The notes beneath the pieces are model-generated. The model was given only the letters and a program-made list of their open reading frames with translations, was not told the DNA's origin and ran no database searches. From Actinomycetota bacterium (GTDB lineage Bacteria; Actinomycetota; Actinomycetes; UBA12327), in assembly GCA_003529305.1 (NCBI GenBank), contig DPWC01000211.1, forward strand, positions 1 to 9,751: DNA of 9,751 bases, in the 5' to 3' direction. Below, piece after piece: positions 1 to 7,296 of the stretch; position 1 is the stretch's first letter; the number at the start of each line of letters is the position of its first letter. The translations under genes were made by a program, and so were the position numbers.

Positions 1-560
1 GCCGAGGCAACCGACACGCTTGAGCCCGCCGCCAGACCCGTGAAGGTCAGGGTGTGCGGACCCGGGGTGAGGTCCTGGGGGACCTCAAAGGGATAGGTCA
101 CGACGCCACTGGCATCGGAGACCACTGCGCCCAGGGAACGCGGAGTGGAGCGCAGCACGACTTGCACCTCTGCTTGAGGGGCGTATCCGCCGAACCGCAG
201 GACCACCTGGGCTCCCGGCTCCAGGGCCGGGTTCGATGGCAACACCTTGCCATCAGCATCGGTGACGACAAGTTCGTCACCAGCGGAATCGGCCGTTCCA
301 GATCCCGATCCCGTGGAGACCCCGACATCGATCGGGGTCCCCGCAACCGTCACAGTCGAAGTTGTGGCGTTCGGAGTTGACACACTTCCTGTGGCCAAGG
401 GTGTAGGTGCCGGTGGCAGGGCAATCTGCCGGCCACCTCCGTTGCTGCCACCCACTGTGGTGGCCCACACCGCAAGACCGATGAAGAGCAGCCCCAACAG
501 AGCAAGCCCCGCGAGCTCGACTGGCACACGGCCAGTACGAGTCTCGCGGGGCTTGATCAT
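1..560 (-). CDS. Membrane-anchored surface protein with Ig-like domain (partial, C-terminus off the left edge)
   Basis: I translated this frame directly; it is open from the ATG at 558-560 to the window edge (186 complete codons). AGGAG lies 5 nt upstream of the ATG (566-570), which fixes the start. Residues 1-13 are polar and basic (MIKPRETRTGRVP). One hydrophobic segment follows at about 14-36, and it could be an uncleaved anchor or a signal peptide. A low-complexity Thr/Pro/Ser/Gly-rich linker spans about 45-90. The rest resembles the Ig-like repeat of actinobacterial surface proteins, with the run LEPGAQVVLRFGGYAPQAEV, then LRSTPRSLG, DASGVVTYPFEVP and DLTPGPHTLTFTG. That repeat usually pairs a PG.xV..GFAP.xxV strand with a closing PGxHTLxxTG strand. 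The gene follows the SipW-cognate secreted protein by 52 nt on the same strand, so co-transcription is likely. Function inferred: cell-envelope or adhesion protein. A C-terminal sortase signal or second anchor cannot be checked here. Confidence 0.8.
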   Translation of the reverse strand, partial: MIKPRETRTGRVPVELAGLALLGLLFIGLAVWATTVGGSNGGGRQIALPPAPTPLATGSVSTPNATTSTVTVAGTPIDVGVSTGSGSGTADSAGDELVVTDADGKVLPSNPALEPGAQVVLRFGGYAPQAEVQVVLRSTPRSLGAVVSDASGVVTYPFEVPQDLTPGPHTLTFTGLAAGSSVSVAS

Positions 561-612
561 GACAACTCCTCTAGGGCGTTTCTTGCATTGCTTGCGCTAG
601 GTCGCTCCTCGG

Positions 613-1080
613 TCAGCTGGCGCTGAAGGAGAGGCTGACCGTGGCGTTCTTGCAGGCGTCCTGGTTGGACGCGGTGTTATTCATCTTGATCGAGGCTCCA
701 GAAGTGGAACCCGCGACACTGGTGTCGCCCTTGGCTAGATCAGAACCAACAGTGGCGTCGGTGACGGTGAAGTCGGCCGCGGTGCAACCGGTCTTGTTCG
801 TGCTCGACACCGACACTGCGACCTTGGCGATGGTCACATTGGAGTCGTTGGGGTTGCTGATCTTCAGGTCAATAGCCTGAGCGGGACCGCCCGGGTACAG
901 ACCAGTGATGGTGTTGGTCTGGGTGACCGTCACCGCTGAAACATCACCAGCAGCGGCCGAGCCAGTGCCCGAACCGGTGGTGGTCCAGTAAGCGAAGGCA
1001 ACGCCTCCGCCAACGAGCAGTGCGGTGGCCACTGAGCCAGCAAGCAACGCACCGCGCTTGGTCTTGATGAATTCCTTCAT
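613..1080 (-). CDS. SipW-cognate (TasA/camelysin-like) small secreted protein
   Basis: A 155-residue secreted protein. Residues 1-10 are basic (MKEFIKTKRG), 11-30 form a hydrophobic core rich in Ala/Val/Gly, and AFA-YW at 28-32 is the Ala-X-Ala cleavage plus aromatic signature seen in substrates of SipW-type signal peptidases. The mature part is Thr/Ser/Val-rich and predicted to be all beta. It carries YPGGPAQAI (62-70), NPND, and two cysteines, C99 (GCTAADFTV) and C143 (NQDACKNATV), that could form a disulfide after export. This LYPGG / CTAADFTV / NQDACKNA pattern is one I associate with a widespread uncharacterised actinobacterial family. By analogy with TasA it may be a fibre or matrix subunit, but that is inference. 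The ATG at 1080 is preferred over the in-frame GTG at 1083 because GGAG (1087-1090) is 6 nt from the ATG and only 3 nt from the GTG. No SipW peptidase gene is visible in the window. Confidence 0.85.
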   Translation of the reverse strand: MKEFIKTKRGALLAGSVATALLVGGGVAFAYWTTTGSGTGSAAAGDVSAVTVTQTNTITGLYPGGPAQAIDLKISNPNDSNVTIAKVAVSVSSTNKTGCTAADFTVTDATVGSDLAKGDTSVAGSTSGASIKMNNTASNQDACKNATVSLSFSAS

Positions 1081-1086
1081 CACTTT

Positions 1087-1170
1087 CTCCTTTTTGAGGT
1101 GGCGTGCCCTAGAGGGGCATGCGGTTCACACCTGCGGATGCAGGCAACGCACACCACACCACCTCAGGAG
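1087..1170 (-). promoter_or_regulatory. Structured 5' leader with sequestered Shine-Dalgarno
   Basis: Read as minus-strand RNA, the arm at 1170-1159 (CUCCUGAGGUGG) pairs with 1102-1087. The match is CCACCUC to GAGGUGG, then a 4-nt A bulge, then AGGAG to CUCCU: 12 pairs in all. The second block is the Shine-Dalgarno of the gene starting at 1080. Enclosed are two hairpins: 1140-1144 with 1131-1135 (5 pairs, 4-nt loop) and 1122-1115 with 1109-1102 (7 of 8 pairs, 5-nt loop), the latter sharing its last base with the closing stem. Together they give a three-way-junction shape. The pairing is seen in the sequence; a role in translational control is inference. I see no match to the c-di-GMP or cobalamin consensus sequences I know. 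Confidence 0.45.
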
Positions 1171-1178
1171 GGGCGTCG

Positions 1179-1184
1179 GTATTA
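1179..1184 (-). promoter_or_regulatory. Possible -10 element (TAATAC) for the SipW-cognate gene
   Basis: TAATAC on the minus strand would place transcription start near 1172, just before the 5' arm of the structured leader (1170), so the proposed RNA would begin at its closing stem. No good -35 hexamer lies at 16-18 nt; TTGTGA (1194-1199) is only 9 nt away. Weak call, based on the match and the position. Confidence 0.2.
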
Positions 1185-1188
1185 GTCA

Positions 1189-1220
1189 GTCGGTCACAAG
1201 GCGCTGCACCTTGAGCCGAC
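1189..1220. repeat. Interrupted inverted repeat in the divergent spacer
   Basis: GTCGG (1189-1193) pairs with CCGAC (1216-1220), and inside it CAAGG (1197-1201) pairs with CCTTG (1209-1213) around a 7-nt loop, with a small asymmetric internal loop between. It lies in the 291-nt divergent spacer between the SipW-cognate gene and the ABC operon. It could be an operator or an RNA hairpin. I see no convincing promoter for the plus-strand operon in the rest of 1221-1363. Confidence 0.3.
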
Positions 1221-1374
1221 CTGAACACTGGCCATTCGGCCTATACAGCCGCCGCTCAGGCGTGCCGAAGACGCTTCGTTAACCCATACGGCGCAAAGGC
1301 CGGCATTCCACGAAATAAGGCCACTGGCGGCGCTATGGCGTGGCAGGGTGGTCTCACCCGATCGAGGAGGACTC

Positions 1375-2316
1375 GTGCTGAACCGCCAAAGCCGCCGACT
1401 GATGGCCCTCGCTGGAGTGTCCATCACCGCCCTGATTCTTAGTGGTTGCACCAGTGGGTCAAGTTCATCGAGTTCCGGCACGATCCCGAAGATCAGTAAG
1501 GACGAGGCTTTAGCTGCGCTGGTACCAGCGGCCTACTCGGCCAACGGCACGATCCGCGTTGGCACGGATGCCTCCTACGCGCCCAACGAGTACATCGACG
1601 GCGAACAAATCGTCGGGATGGACATTGACCTTGGCAATGCCATCGGCGAAGTGCTCGGTGTGACCATGAAATTCACCAACTCTCCCTTTGATGCGATCAT
1701 TCCCGGGATTCAGTCCGGCAAGTACGACCTCGGGATGTCCTCCTTCACCGCCAACGCCGAGCGGCAGAAGGTTGTCAACTTCGCCACCTACTTCAGCGCC
1801 GGAACCCAGTGGGCCACCCGTGCAGGCAACCCCGACGCCATCGCGATCAACAACGCCTGTGGCAAGAAGATCGCGGTGCAAAAGGGCACCGTTCAGGTTG
1901 ATGACCTCACCGCGCGTTCCAAGAAGTGCACTACTGCCGGCAAGAAGGCCATCACCATCAACCAGTACCAACTGCAGTCCGACGCCACCAATGCGGTTGC
2001 GTCGGGTAAAGACCAAGCCATGCTCGCCGACTCACCGATCACCGCTTACGCAGTCAAGACTGCGCCAGGGCTGGAGTTGCTCGGAGACATCTACGACTCC
2101 GCCCCCTACGGCATCGCCCTGCCCTGTGGCAGCGCGGGCAGCAAGTCGTGTGCCACTCCGTTGTCCGCCCAGCCCAAAGCTAATGCGGACTTCGCCAAGG
2201 CCGTTCAAGGGGCGATCAAAAAACTGATCGAAGGCGGCCAGTACAAGGCCATCTTGACCAAGTGGGGCGTTGACGGTGGTGCTGTCACCAGTAGCACCAT
2301 CAACCCGGCCAAGTAG
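1375..2316 (+). CDS. Polar amino-acid ABC transporter substrate-binding lipoprotein
   Basis: The extracytoplasmic solute-binding protein of the importer encoded by the next two genes, 313 aa. Start is the GTG at 1375, which has a strong GAGGAGG (1364-1370) 4 nt upstream; an in-frame GTG at 1348 lies before that site and would put it inside the gene. The N-terminus has Arg residues (NRQSRRL), a hydrophobic stretch and the lipobox LSGC near residue 25, followed by a Ser-rich tether, so it is probably lipidated and anchored in the membrane. The body matches SBP_bac_3 (family 3 binding proteins): TIRVGTDASYAPNEY, GMDIDLGNAIGEVLG, FDAIIPGIQSGKYDLGMSSFT, AVQKGT and the C-terminal GGQYKAILTKWGV. Length fits the family (about 250-310). 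Ligand cannot be read from sequence; glutamine, glutamate, arginine or similar is expected from the family. Confidence 0.93.
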   Translation: MLNRQSRRLMALAGVSITALILSGCTSGSSSSSSGTIPKISKDEALAALVPAAYSANGTIRVGTDASYAPNEYIDGEQIVGMDIDLGNAIGEVLGVTMKFTNSPFDAIIPGIQSGKYDLGMSSFTANAERQKVVNFATYFSAGTQWATRAGNPDAIAINNACGKKIAVQKGTVQVDDLTARSKKCTTAGKKAITINQYQLQSDATNAVASGKDQAMLADSPITAYAVKTAPGLELLGDIYDSAPYGIALPCGSAGSKSCATPLSAQPKANADFAKAVQGAIKKLIEGGQYKAILTKWGVDGGAVTSSTINPAK

Positions 2317-2360
2317 ATCGGAGTAGTGGCCCACCCGCTTCTGGTCTCAAGGAGTACGCC

Positions 2361-3293
2361 ATGACGGAGGGATCGGATGTCATGGCCACCCCAGAGCCGC
2401 TGAAGGTGGTGCCGCTGCGGCACCCCGGGCGATGGGCGGCCATGGCCGTTATCGCGGTGTTGTTAGCGATGCTTGTTCATGCGCTGGCGACAAATCCCCG
2501 CTTCAACTGGCCCGAGCAAGCCAAATACGGGTTCACCCCGGCGATTCGCCAGGGCGTGCTGACCACGCTGTGGCTGACCGTTGCGGCCATGGTCGTCGGT
2601 GTTGTTCTCGGAGTGGTGCTCGCAGTCATGCGATTGTCGCCCAACCCAGTCCTGCGCAATGCCGCCTGGATCTACATCTGGGTCTTTCGCGGAACACCGG
2701 TACTTGTGCAGATTCTGGTGTGGGCAAGTTTGGGGGCGCTGTTTCCGCGCTTGGGTCTAGGTATTCCCTTCGGGCCACAGTTTGTTGAGGCCGACACCTT
2801 TTCGCTGATTAGTGGATTCAGTGCCGCCTTACTGGGTTTGGGCCTTAATGAGGCGGCCTACATGGCCGAGATCGTGCGAGCCGGATTGCTTTCAGTTAAC
2901 GAAGGTCAGTGGGAAGCCGCCGGTGCGCTGGGGATGCGCCGATCGCAGATCCTTCGTCGCGTGGTGCTGCCGCAAGCTATGCGAGTGATCGTTCCGCCGA
3001 CCGGCAACGAAACAATCTCGATGCTCAAGACCACCTCATTGGTGGCGTATGTGCCCTTTGCCGAATTGCTTTTTCAGACCCAAGCCATCTACGCCAAGAC
3101 CTACCAAGTCATACCCATGCTTTTGATGGCCAGCTTGTGGTATCTGGCAATGACAAGCGTGCTGATGATCGTGCAGTACTACATCGAGCGTTACTACGCG
3201 CGCGGATCCGTACGCCAACTCCCCCCCACGCCGTGGCAGAGAGTACGCGCGCGGCTGGAGCGGCGTCGCCCACGAGTTGGTGAGCACTCATGA
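2361..3293 (+). CDS. Polar amino-acid ABC transporter permease
   Basis: The membrane channel subunit of a HisM/GlnP-type importer, 310 aa. Start is the ATG at 2361 with AAGGAG (2349-2354) 6 nt upstream; a second ATG eight codons in has no comparable site. Hydrophobic segments lie at about 26-45, 68-92, 105-130, 150-170 and 255-275. The conserved EAA loop, which contacts the ATPase, is clear: [20 protein letters not shown], then WEAAGALGM, then the [15 protein letters not shown] tail typical of polar amino-acid permeases. The C-terminus is a basic tail of about 30 residues rich in Arg. It lies 44 nt after the binding-protein gene and overlaps the ATPase gene by 4 nt (ATGA). Only one permease gene is present, so the channel is probably a homodimer. 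Confidence 0.95.
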   Translation: MTEGSDVMATPEPLKVVPLRHPGRWAAMAVIAVLLAMLVHALATNPRFNWPEQAKYGFTPAIRQGVLTTLWLTVAAMVVGVVLGVVLAVMRLSPNPVLRNAAWIYIWVFRGTPVLVQILVWASLGALFPRLGLGIPFGPQFVEADTFSLISGFSAALLGLGLNEAAYMAEIVRAGLLSVNEGQWEAAGALGMRRSQILRRVVLPQAMRVIVPPTGNETISMLKTTSLVAYVPFAELLFQTQAIYAKTYQVIPMLLMASLWYLAMTSVLMIVQYYIERYYARGSVRQLPPTPWQRVRARLERRRPRVGEHS

Positions 3294-4084
3294 CGGACCT
3301 GTCGACGACTGCGAGCGCGCCTGCCGCCGCGATGGTGCAGGCGGAGGATGTGTGGAAGTCCTACGACAACACCCCTGTGTTGAAGGGCATCACTTTGCAG
3401 GTCTCACCCGGTGAGGTCTTTCTCCTGCTCGGGCCCTCCGGATCGGGAAAGTCCACCTTCCTTCGCTGCATCAATCACTTGGAAACCATCGATGCCGGGC
3501 GATTGATGCTGGATGGGGAACTGATCGGCTACGACGAGCGGTCAGGGCGCCTGTACGAGAAGAAGCCTCGTGATGTGGCCCGCCAACGACGACAAGTCGG
3601 CATGGTGTTTCAACAGTTCAACCTGTTTGCTCATCGCACTGCTCTTGAAAATGTGATGGAGGGGCCGGTACAAGTCGCCGGATTGGCCAAGTCTGAGGCG
3701 CGCGATAAGGCCACGGCGCTTCTTGATCGCGTGGGCCTGGCTGATCGTCGTCACCTGTATCCCAATCAGCTCTCCGGTGGTCAACAGCAACGAGTGGCCA
3801 TTGCCCGCGCATTGGCGATGGAACCCAAGCTCATGCTTTTCGATGAACCGACCTCGGCCCTGGACCCTGAACTCGTTGGCGAGGTGCTTGATGTCATGCG
3901 ACAGTTGGCCGCCGATGGCATGACGATGGTGGTGGTGACGCACGAAATCGGGTTTGCCCGAGAGGTCGGTGACACCGTGGCCTTCATGGACGCTGGAGTG
4001 GTAGTCGAATCTGGCCGCCCTGACGATGTGCTGCTCAACCCACAACAAGCACGCACGCAAGCGTTTCTTTCTAAGGTGCTGTAG
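3290..4084 (+). CDS. Polar amino-acid ABC transporter ATP-binding protein
   Basis: The ATPase that powers the importer, 264 aa, in the GlnQ/HisP family. Catalytic elements are complete: Walker [10 protein letters not shown] (48-56), Q-loop FQQF (107-110), ABC signature LSGGQQQR (161-168), Walker B LMLFDEP (181-187) followed by SALDP, and the switch histidine in VTHE (H218). The insert around [12 protein letters not shown] (81-92) is common in this subfamily. The ATG overlaps the permease stop in an ATGA, which points to translational coupling. About 15 residues precede the usual family start (AEDVWKSY), a short low-complexity extension. It is the last gene of the operon; the next gene is convergent. 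Confidence 0.96.
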   Translation: MTDLSTTASAPAAAMVQAEDVWKSYDNTPVLKGITLQVSPGEVFLLLGPSGSGKSTFLRCINHLETIDAGRLMLDGELIGYDERSGRLYEKKPRDVARQRRQVGMVFQQFNLFAHRTALENVMEGPVQVAGLAKSEARDKATALLDRVGLADRRHLYPNQLSGGQQQRVAIARALAMEPKLMLFDEPTSALDPELVGEVLDVMRQLAADGMTMVVVTHEIGFAREVGDTVAFMDAGVVVESGRPDDVLLNPQQARTQAFLSKVL

Positions 4085-4094
4085 AGATTCATCA

Positions 4095-4126
4095 CTGCCG
4101 ACCCAAGCGACATTCTGGGTCAGCGG
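4095..4126. terminator. Hairpin in the convergent spacer, possible terminator
   Basis: CTGCCGACCCA (4095-4105) can pair with TGGGTCAGCGG (4116-4126) across a 10-nt loop, with one mismatch and one G-T pair. It sits 10 nt after the ABC operon stop and about 30 nt beyond the end of the convergent acyltransferase gene, so it could serve both. No T-run follows on either strand, so it is not a textbook intrinsic terminator. Confidence 0.4.
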
Positions 4127-4154
4127 AACATGTTGTCGTGAGCGGTGGGTGGTC

Positions 4155-6185
4155 CTAGGAAAGGGACGACGCCAGCCATCCGCGTACCCATGGATCTAGG
4201 GTCTTTGCGAATGTTCGCGTGAGATGCCCCGAGTCCCAGTAAACGATTGTTCGATCGATCACGGTGTGACATGGATCAGTAGGACATATTTTCGAGTACG
4301 GATCAACAACTCTGATTGATAGTCCGGACCGAGCAAGATCATCAGCAATGGCGACAGGGGCCAGACGGGTCTCGGTCTGACTCTTTCTTGGAAAGTCACA
4401 CTGAGAAGGGGCTGCCGCTTTCGCCAGACACAACAAAGGATTCGCCGGTTTGGTATCGGCGTATGGGGTATCGGCCAGCAGAACAACGCGGCGAGCGCTC
4501 CTTGTCCATCTCTTGAGCGTCGATGTGATGCCGACTTGCCTCCGGTCCCGCATTTGCTCATCCGAACCGACGGAACCGTCATCAAGTACGAAGGTTTGCC
4601 CGATGGACTCGCTAACGAGCACCACTGCAGGGTGGTTTCGCCGAATCAATGATTCCACATGAGAGCGCCAACTTTGACAGGCAGACTCCGCTGCCTGTCC
4701 ATATCCATTGCGCATACCCCACACCGTGCATCCAGCACGAGTCACGGTAACAAGTTTTGCATCTAACGCGGATACGGAGCGGGCCACAACATCATGCCAT
4801 TGTGCTGCGTGACTGTCGCCAACGAGAATCACGAGTTTCTTCCCTGAGGGATTATCAACGCACGGCCGAAACTGAGTGTCCAGTAACTCGGCAAAGCATC
4901 CTTGCGCATAAGACGAATCGCGATCTTCATCCGCCACAGAAAGTTTCGGTGTTAATTGCTCTGTCCAACCCACTGAACGCGTGCGTTCGATTGGGCCAGC
5001 AGCCAGAACCAGCGTGCTCGCGACCAGCCCGCACACCACTAGGGCACCTAGACACTGCGAGAGAGGCGGCCACCGGCGAAGAATCGGGCCACGATGGAAC
5101 GGTCGCTCCACGAGAATATGTGATGTACCAGCGAGTACAAAGGTCGCAATGGTCGCGATGGCGATGAGTTGCCAGCCCCGAATCCCATTACTTTCACTCC
5201 CGGACACCACCAGCCAAACCGGCCAATGCCAGAGGTACAGGGCATAGGACAGCACGGCAATTGCAGCCAGAGGTCGAGTGCCACCTAAGCGCGTGAGCAA
5301 GTCCGAATGCTCCGCAGAAGAATCACCCGAAGCCAAAATGGTCATCACCGGGATGATGACTGCTAGCGCCCCAAAGCCAGGGGCATCAAGAGTCCACCGA
5401 CCTTGAAACAGCACAACAACCACCACAAGAACAGCGGACCAGCGCAACAGCGCAATCAAAGTTCGCCAAGTTCCTTCACGAGGCGGACGCGCCGATGAGC
5501 GCGAAACCAGAGCAGCCACTGCCGCACCGGCCATCAACTCGTTTGCTCGCCACCAAGGCATGAAGAACGACTGCTGAGGATTCATTGACATCGCCCACTG
5601 GGCGCCAACCAGACTTGCTGCTCCAAGAACTACTGCCACCAGTAGTACCCGTTGAGCGATACCGCCTTTTTGCCGAGCCGAAAAAGCGACTACCAAAAGA
5701 ATCGCTATCGGCCACACCAGATAAAACTGCTCTTCAACAGATAGCGACCAAAAGTGTGTAAAAGCTGAAAGGTCAGCAGATACGAAGTAATCAACAGCTC
5801 GTCGTGCAAACAAGAAGTTGGACACATACAAGGAGGCTGAGGCACCTGCTTGCGCCTCACTAGAAACCTGGGCGGGCGCACCGTAAACAAAACTCACCGC
5901 ACTCGTGACCACGATGACCAGTAGTGCGCTTGGTAATAGTCGGCGTACGCGTGCAGCAAGGAATTGGCTATAGGAAAATTTGTTCTGCTGCTGAAGACGC
6001 AGCAATTGTGCTGTGACAACAAACCCACTGATGACGAAGAAAGTATCGACGCCTAGGTAACCCGATTTTGCGGGAACCCATCCTGGGGCGAAGTGAAAAG
6101 CCATGACGCCACACACCGCGATTACTCGCAGGAACTCGATGTCCATGCGCCGCGATGACGGGCTATAAGCCAAGAGCTTGGTCAC
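4155..6185 (-). CDS. OafA/OatA-like membrane O-acyltransferase with SGNH domain
   Basis: A two-part enzyme of 676 aa expected to acetylate or acylate envelope polysaccharide or peptidoglycan. The N-terminal Acyltransferase_3 domain (about 14-400) is multi-pass: MDIEFLR, R20-x10-H31 (the catalytic R-x10-H motif), GYLGVDTFFVISGFVV, RRLLPS, SLSVEEQFYLVWP (147-159), YLWHWP (317-322) and LVERPF (358-363). The extracellular SGNH domain (about 425-670) shows GDSH (456-459, nucleophile S458) and DSGH (651-654, D651 and H654), with cysteines at 430/442, 486/503 and 634/639 that suit disulfides. Acceptor and acyl donor are not readable. GTG at 6185 is chosen because GAAAGG is 5 nt upstream; TTG 6212 and GTG 6209 lack a site. 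Base composition at 4240-4330 and elsewhere is more AT-rich by eye than the ABC operon, which may reflect transfer of surface-modification genes. Confidence 0.92.
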   Translation of the reverse strand: MTKLLAYSPSSRRMDIEFLRVIAVCGVMAFHFAPGWVPAKSGYLGVDTFFVISGFVVTAQLLRLQQQNKFSYSQFLAARVRRLLPSALLVIVVTSAVSFVYGAPAQVSSEAQAGASASLYVSNFLFARRAVDYFVSADLSAFTHFWSLSVEEQFYLVWPIAILLVVAFSARQKGGIAQRVLLVAVVLGAASLVGAQWAMSMNPQQSFFMPWWRANELMAGAAVAALVSRSSARPPREGTWRTLIALLRWSAVLVVVVVLFQGRWTLDAPGFGALAVIIPVMTILASGDSSAEHSDLLTRLGGTRPLAAIAVLSYALYLWHWPVWLVVSGSESNGIRGWQLIAIATIATFVLAGTSHILVERPFHRGPILRRWPPLSQCLGALVVCGLVASTLVLAAGPIERTRSVGWTEQLTPKLSVADEDRDSSYAQGCFAELLDTQFRPCVDNPSGKKLVILVGDSHAAQWHDVVARSVSALDAKLVTVTRAGCTVWGMRNGYGQAAESACQSWRSHVESLIRRNHPAVVLVSESIGQTFVLDDGSVGSDEQMRDRRQVGITSTLKRWTRSARRVVLLADTPYADTKPANPLLCLAKAAAPSQCDFPRKSQTETRLAPVAIADDLARSGLSIRVVDPYSKICPTDPCHTVIDRTIVYWDSGHLTRTFAKTLDPWVRGWLASSLS

Positions 6186-6190
6186 TGCAA

Positions 6191-6196
6191 CCTTTC
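6191..6196 (-). promoter_or_regulatory. Ribosome binding site deciding the acyltransferase start
   Basis: GAAAGG on the minus strand, 5 nt before the GTG at 6185. It is the only plausible site near the N-terminus and lies inside the longer reading from TTG 6212, so it argues for the shorter protein. Confidence 0.5.
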
Positions 6197-6211
6197 GTGC
6201 AGAAAGCACCA

Positions 6212-6256
6212 AGTCGAAGTAATTGAAGGCGACCTGTGCGACCCGGATCTTCGACT
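6212..6256. repeat. Perfect 8-bp inverted repeat upstream of the acyltransferase gene
   Basis: AGTCGAAG (6212-6219) is the exact reverse complement of CTTCGACT (6249-6256), 29 nt apart, in the 115-nt spacer between the TspO-like gene and the acyltransferase gene. It could be a leader hairpin, a weak terminator of the upstream gene, or an operator. No T-run follows. Confidence 0.35.
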
Positions 6257-6300
6257 AAGGAATTTCCGTTGACGATAGTGCCCGACCAAGCAGGATGAGT

Positions 6301-7140
6301 TCAGAAGTCTCTAACTGCTTGGTTCTCACGCACAGCCGATGGCCCAAAGCGCGCGCGAACTACCACTGCCGCAAGCACCGTCACAGCAGCGGCAGCGGCC
6401 GCAACAATGGCAACCACTGGCGCCTGCGGGATGCCCGAAGCGCGTTCCACGGCGACCCACGCCAGCCCCCAGCCCAATCCGATCGCCGGTGCTAGGCGTC
6501 CCTTGAGGCCAACGGCGAGTACCACGCCCACGACGGCGGCGACTACCAACACGACTACTGCGGACCACAAAGCGATCGTTCCGGTAGCAGCAATTCCAGC
6601 GTCCAAACCTGCGGCTGCGCTGTTGGCTACCGTGGCGATGCACGCCCATCCCAGGTACAACCCCACCGTGCCGTCCACCACCACGGCCTCATAACGCGTC
6701 GTCGCTGGACGCTCGTTGAGTCGGATCATGATGATCACCAGAACGGCCACGAGGGCAATGAGCAAGACAACGCTGACCACGAGCCAGGCCAGTTGAACAG
6801 CCGCTATCCACGCGGCATTAAGCAAGGCCGAGGCAGTGATCCACCAGCCGGTGCGGCGCTGTCGAGCATCGGTGCGGCGCCACGACATGGCTTGATTCAG
6901 GCCCAACAGCAGAAGCCCGGTGTAGATCACGCCCCAGATAGCGAATGCCGCCCCGCCGGGTGCCACCAAGGTGGCGTCACTGTCGAGAACGCCGCCTGCA
7001 ACTTCACTCACGGGAGTGCCCACCACCGCGCCAGAGCCCAAGAACGAGACCACCACCGCGATCACAGCACTCAGTAGAACGACGATCTGTCGCCAAAGAT
7101 CGCGCGATGAGCTGATCACAGGGGATTCGGTAGCGGTCAT
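6301..7140 (-). CDS. TspO/MBR-like multi-pass membrane protein
   Basis: A hydrophobic protein of 279 aa. Predicted membrane segments lie at about 17-39, 64-83, 102-120, 121-140, 157-176, 186-211, 217-233 and 241-262. The segment VAPGGAAFAIWGVIYTGLL (59-77) matches the hallmark aPaGyaFsIWgvIY of TspO/tryptophan-rich sensory protein relatives, and YLGW (162-165) followed by ATVAN (169-173) fits the later part of the same family. Typical TspO is about 160 aa with five segments; this belongs to the longer relatives often annotated only as membrane protein or tryptophan-rich sensory protein. Ligand and role are unknown. The start is the ATG at 7140 (MTATESPV); a longer reading from 7194 would run through a tRNA remnant. 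The ribosome site is weak (AGGG). It is read towards the acyltransferase gene, 115 nt away. Confidence 0.8.
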   Translation of the reverse strand: MTATESPVISSSRDLWRQIVVLLSAVIAVVVSFLGSGAVVGTPVSEVAGGVLDSDATLVAPGGAAFAIWGVIYTGLLLLGLNQAMSWRRTDARQRRTGWWITASALLNAAWIAAVQLAWLVVSVVLLIALVAVLVIIMIRLNERPATTRYEAVVVDGTVGLYLGWACIATVANSAAAGLDAGIAATGTIALWSAVVVLVVAAVVGVVLAVGLKGRLAPAIGLGWGLAWVAVERASGIPQAPVVAIVAAAAAAVTVLAAVVVRARFGPSAVRENQAVRDF

Positions 7141-7165
7141 GTCTCTACCCTGACACAGGAAAAGG

Positions 7166-7193
7166 TGGCGCGCCCGTAGGGATTCGAACCCCA
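7166..7193 (-). tRNA. tRNA-Arg 3' remnant (T-arm and acceptor strand); probable att scar
   Basis: On the minus strand this shows a T-stem TGGGG/CCCTA (7189-7193 with 7177-7181, one G-T pair) around the T-loop TTCGAAT (7182-7188), then acceptor strand CGGGCGC (7170-7176), discriminator G (7169) and an encoded CCA (7166-7168). The acceptor strand and T-arm match what I know of actinobacterial tRNA-Arg, whose 5' strand would be GCGCCCG. No GCGCCCG, D-arm or anticodon arm is present where needed (about 7194-7245), so the gene is not intact. A surviving 3' end alone is the usual product of integration into a tRNA gene. The element would lie to the right (higher coordinates), where the tRNA 5' half has been replaced. 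Confidence 0.7.
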
Positions 7194-7296
7194 CACTCTG
7201 TGGCTCGCCTCAGTTCGTAGCCCCACCATCATAAGCAGTGGTTGCGCCAGCCGAGGTTAAAGATCCGCTACCTAGGGCTTACTTCAACAGGCTTTT

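Noticed and set aside
54..600. Plus-strand open frames at 54-380 and 247-600
   Set aside because: They lie opposite the well-supported minus-strand surface protein and encode Arg/Ser/Pro-rich sequence of no recognisable family.
1087..1170. A known riboswitch such as c-di-GMP-I or cobalamin
   Set aside because: The conserved sequence blocks of those classes are not seen; only the general shape of a junction with a sequestered ribosome site is present.
1348..1374. GTG at 1348 as start of the binding lipoprotein
   Set aside because: It would place the strong GAGGAGG at 1364-1370 inside the gene; GTG 1375 gives a normal lipoprotein signal.
6186..6212. Longer acyltransferase start at TTG 6212 or GTG 6209
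   Set aside because: No ribosome site precedes either, whereas GTG 6185 has GAAAGG at 5 nt.
7141..7194. N-terminal extension of the TspO-like protein from 7194 (MGFESLRARHLF...)
   Set aside because: These codons are the tRNA-Arg remnant and its 3' flank read as protein; the ATG at 7140 begins a normal family-like N-terminus.
7166..7250. An intact tRNA gene on the minus strand, with CTACGAA near 7220 as an ACG anticodon loop
   Set aside because: The supposed anticodon stem has only one or two pairs, there is no D-arm, and the 5' acceptor strand (GCGCCCG needed) is absent; only GCGC occurs near 7245.
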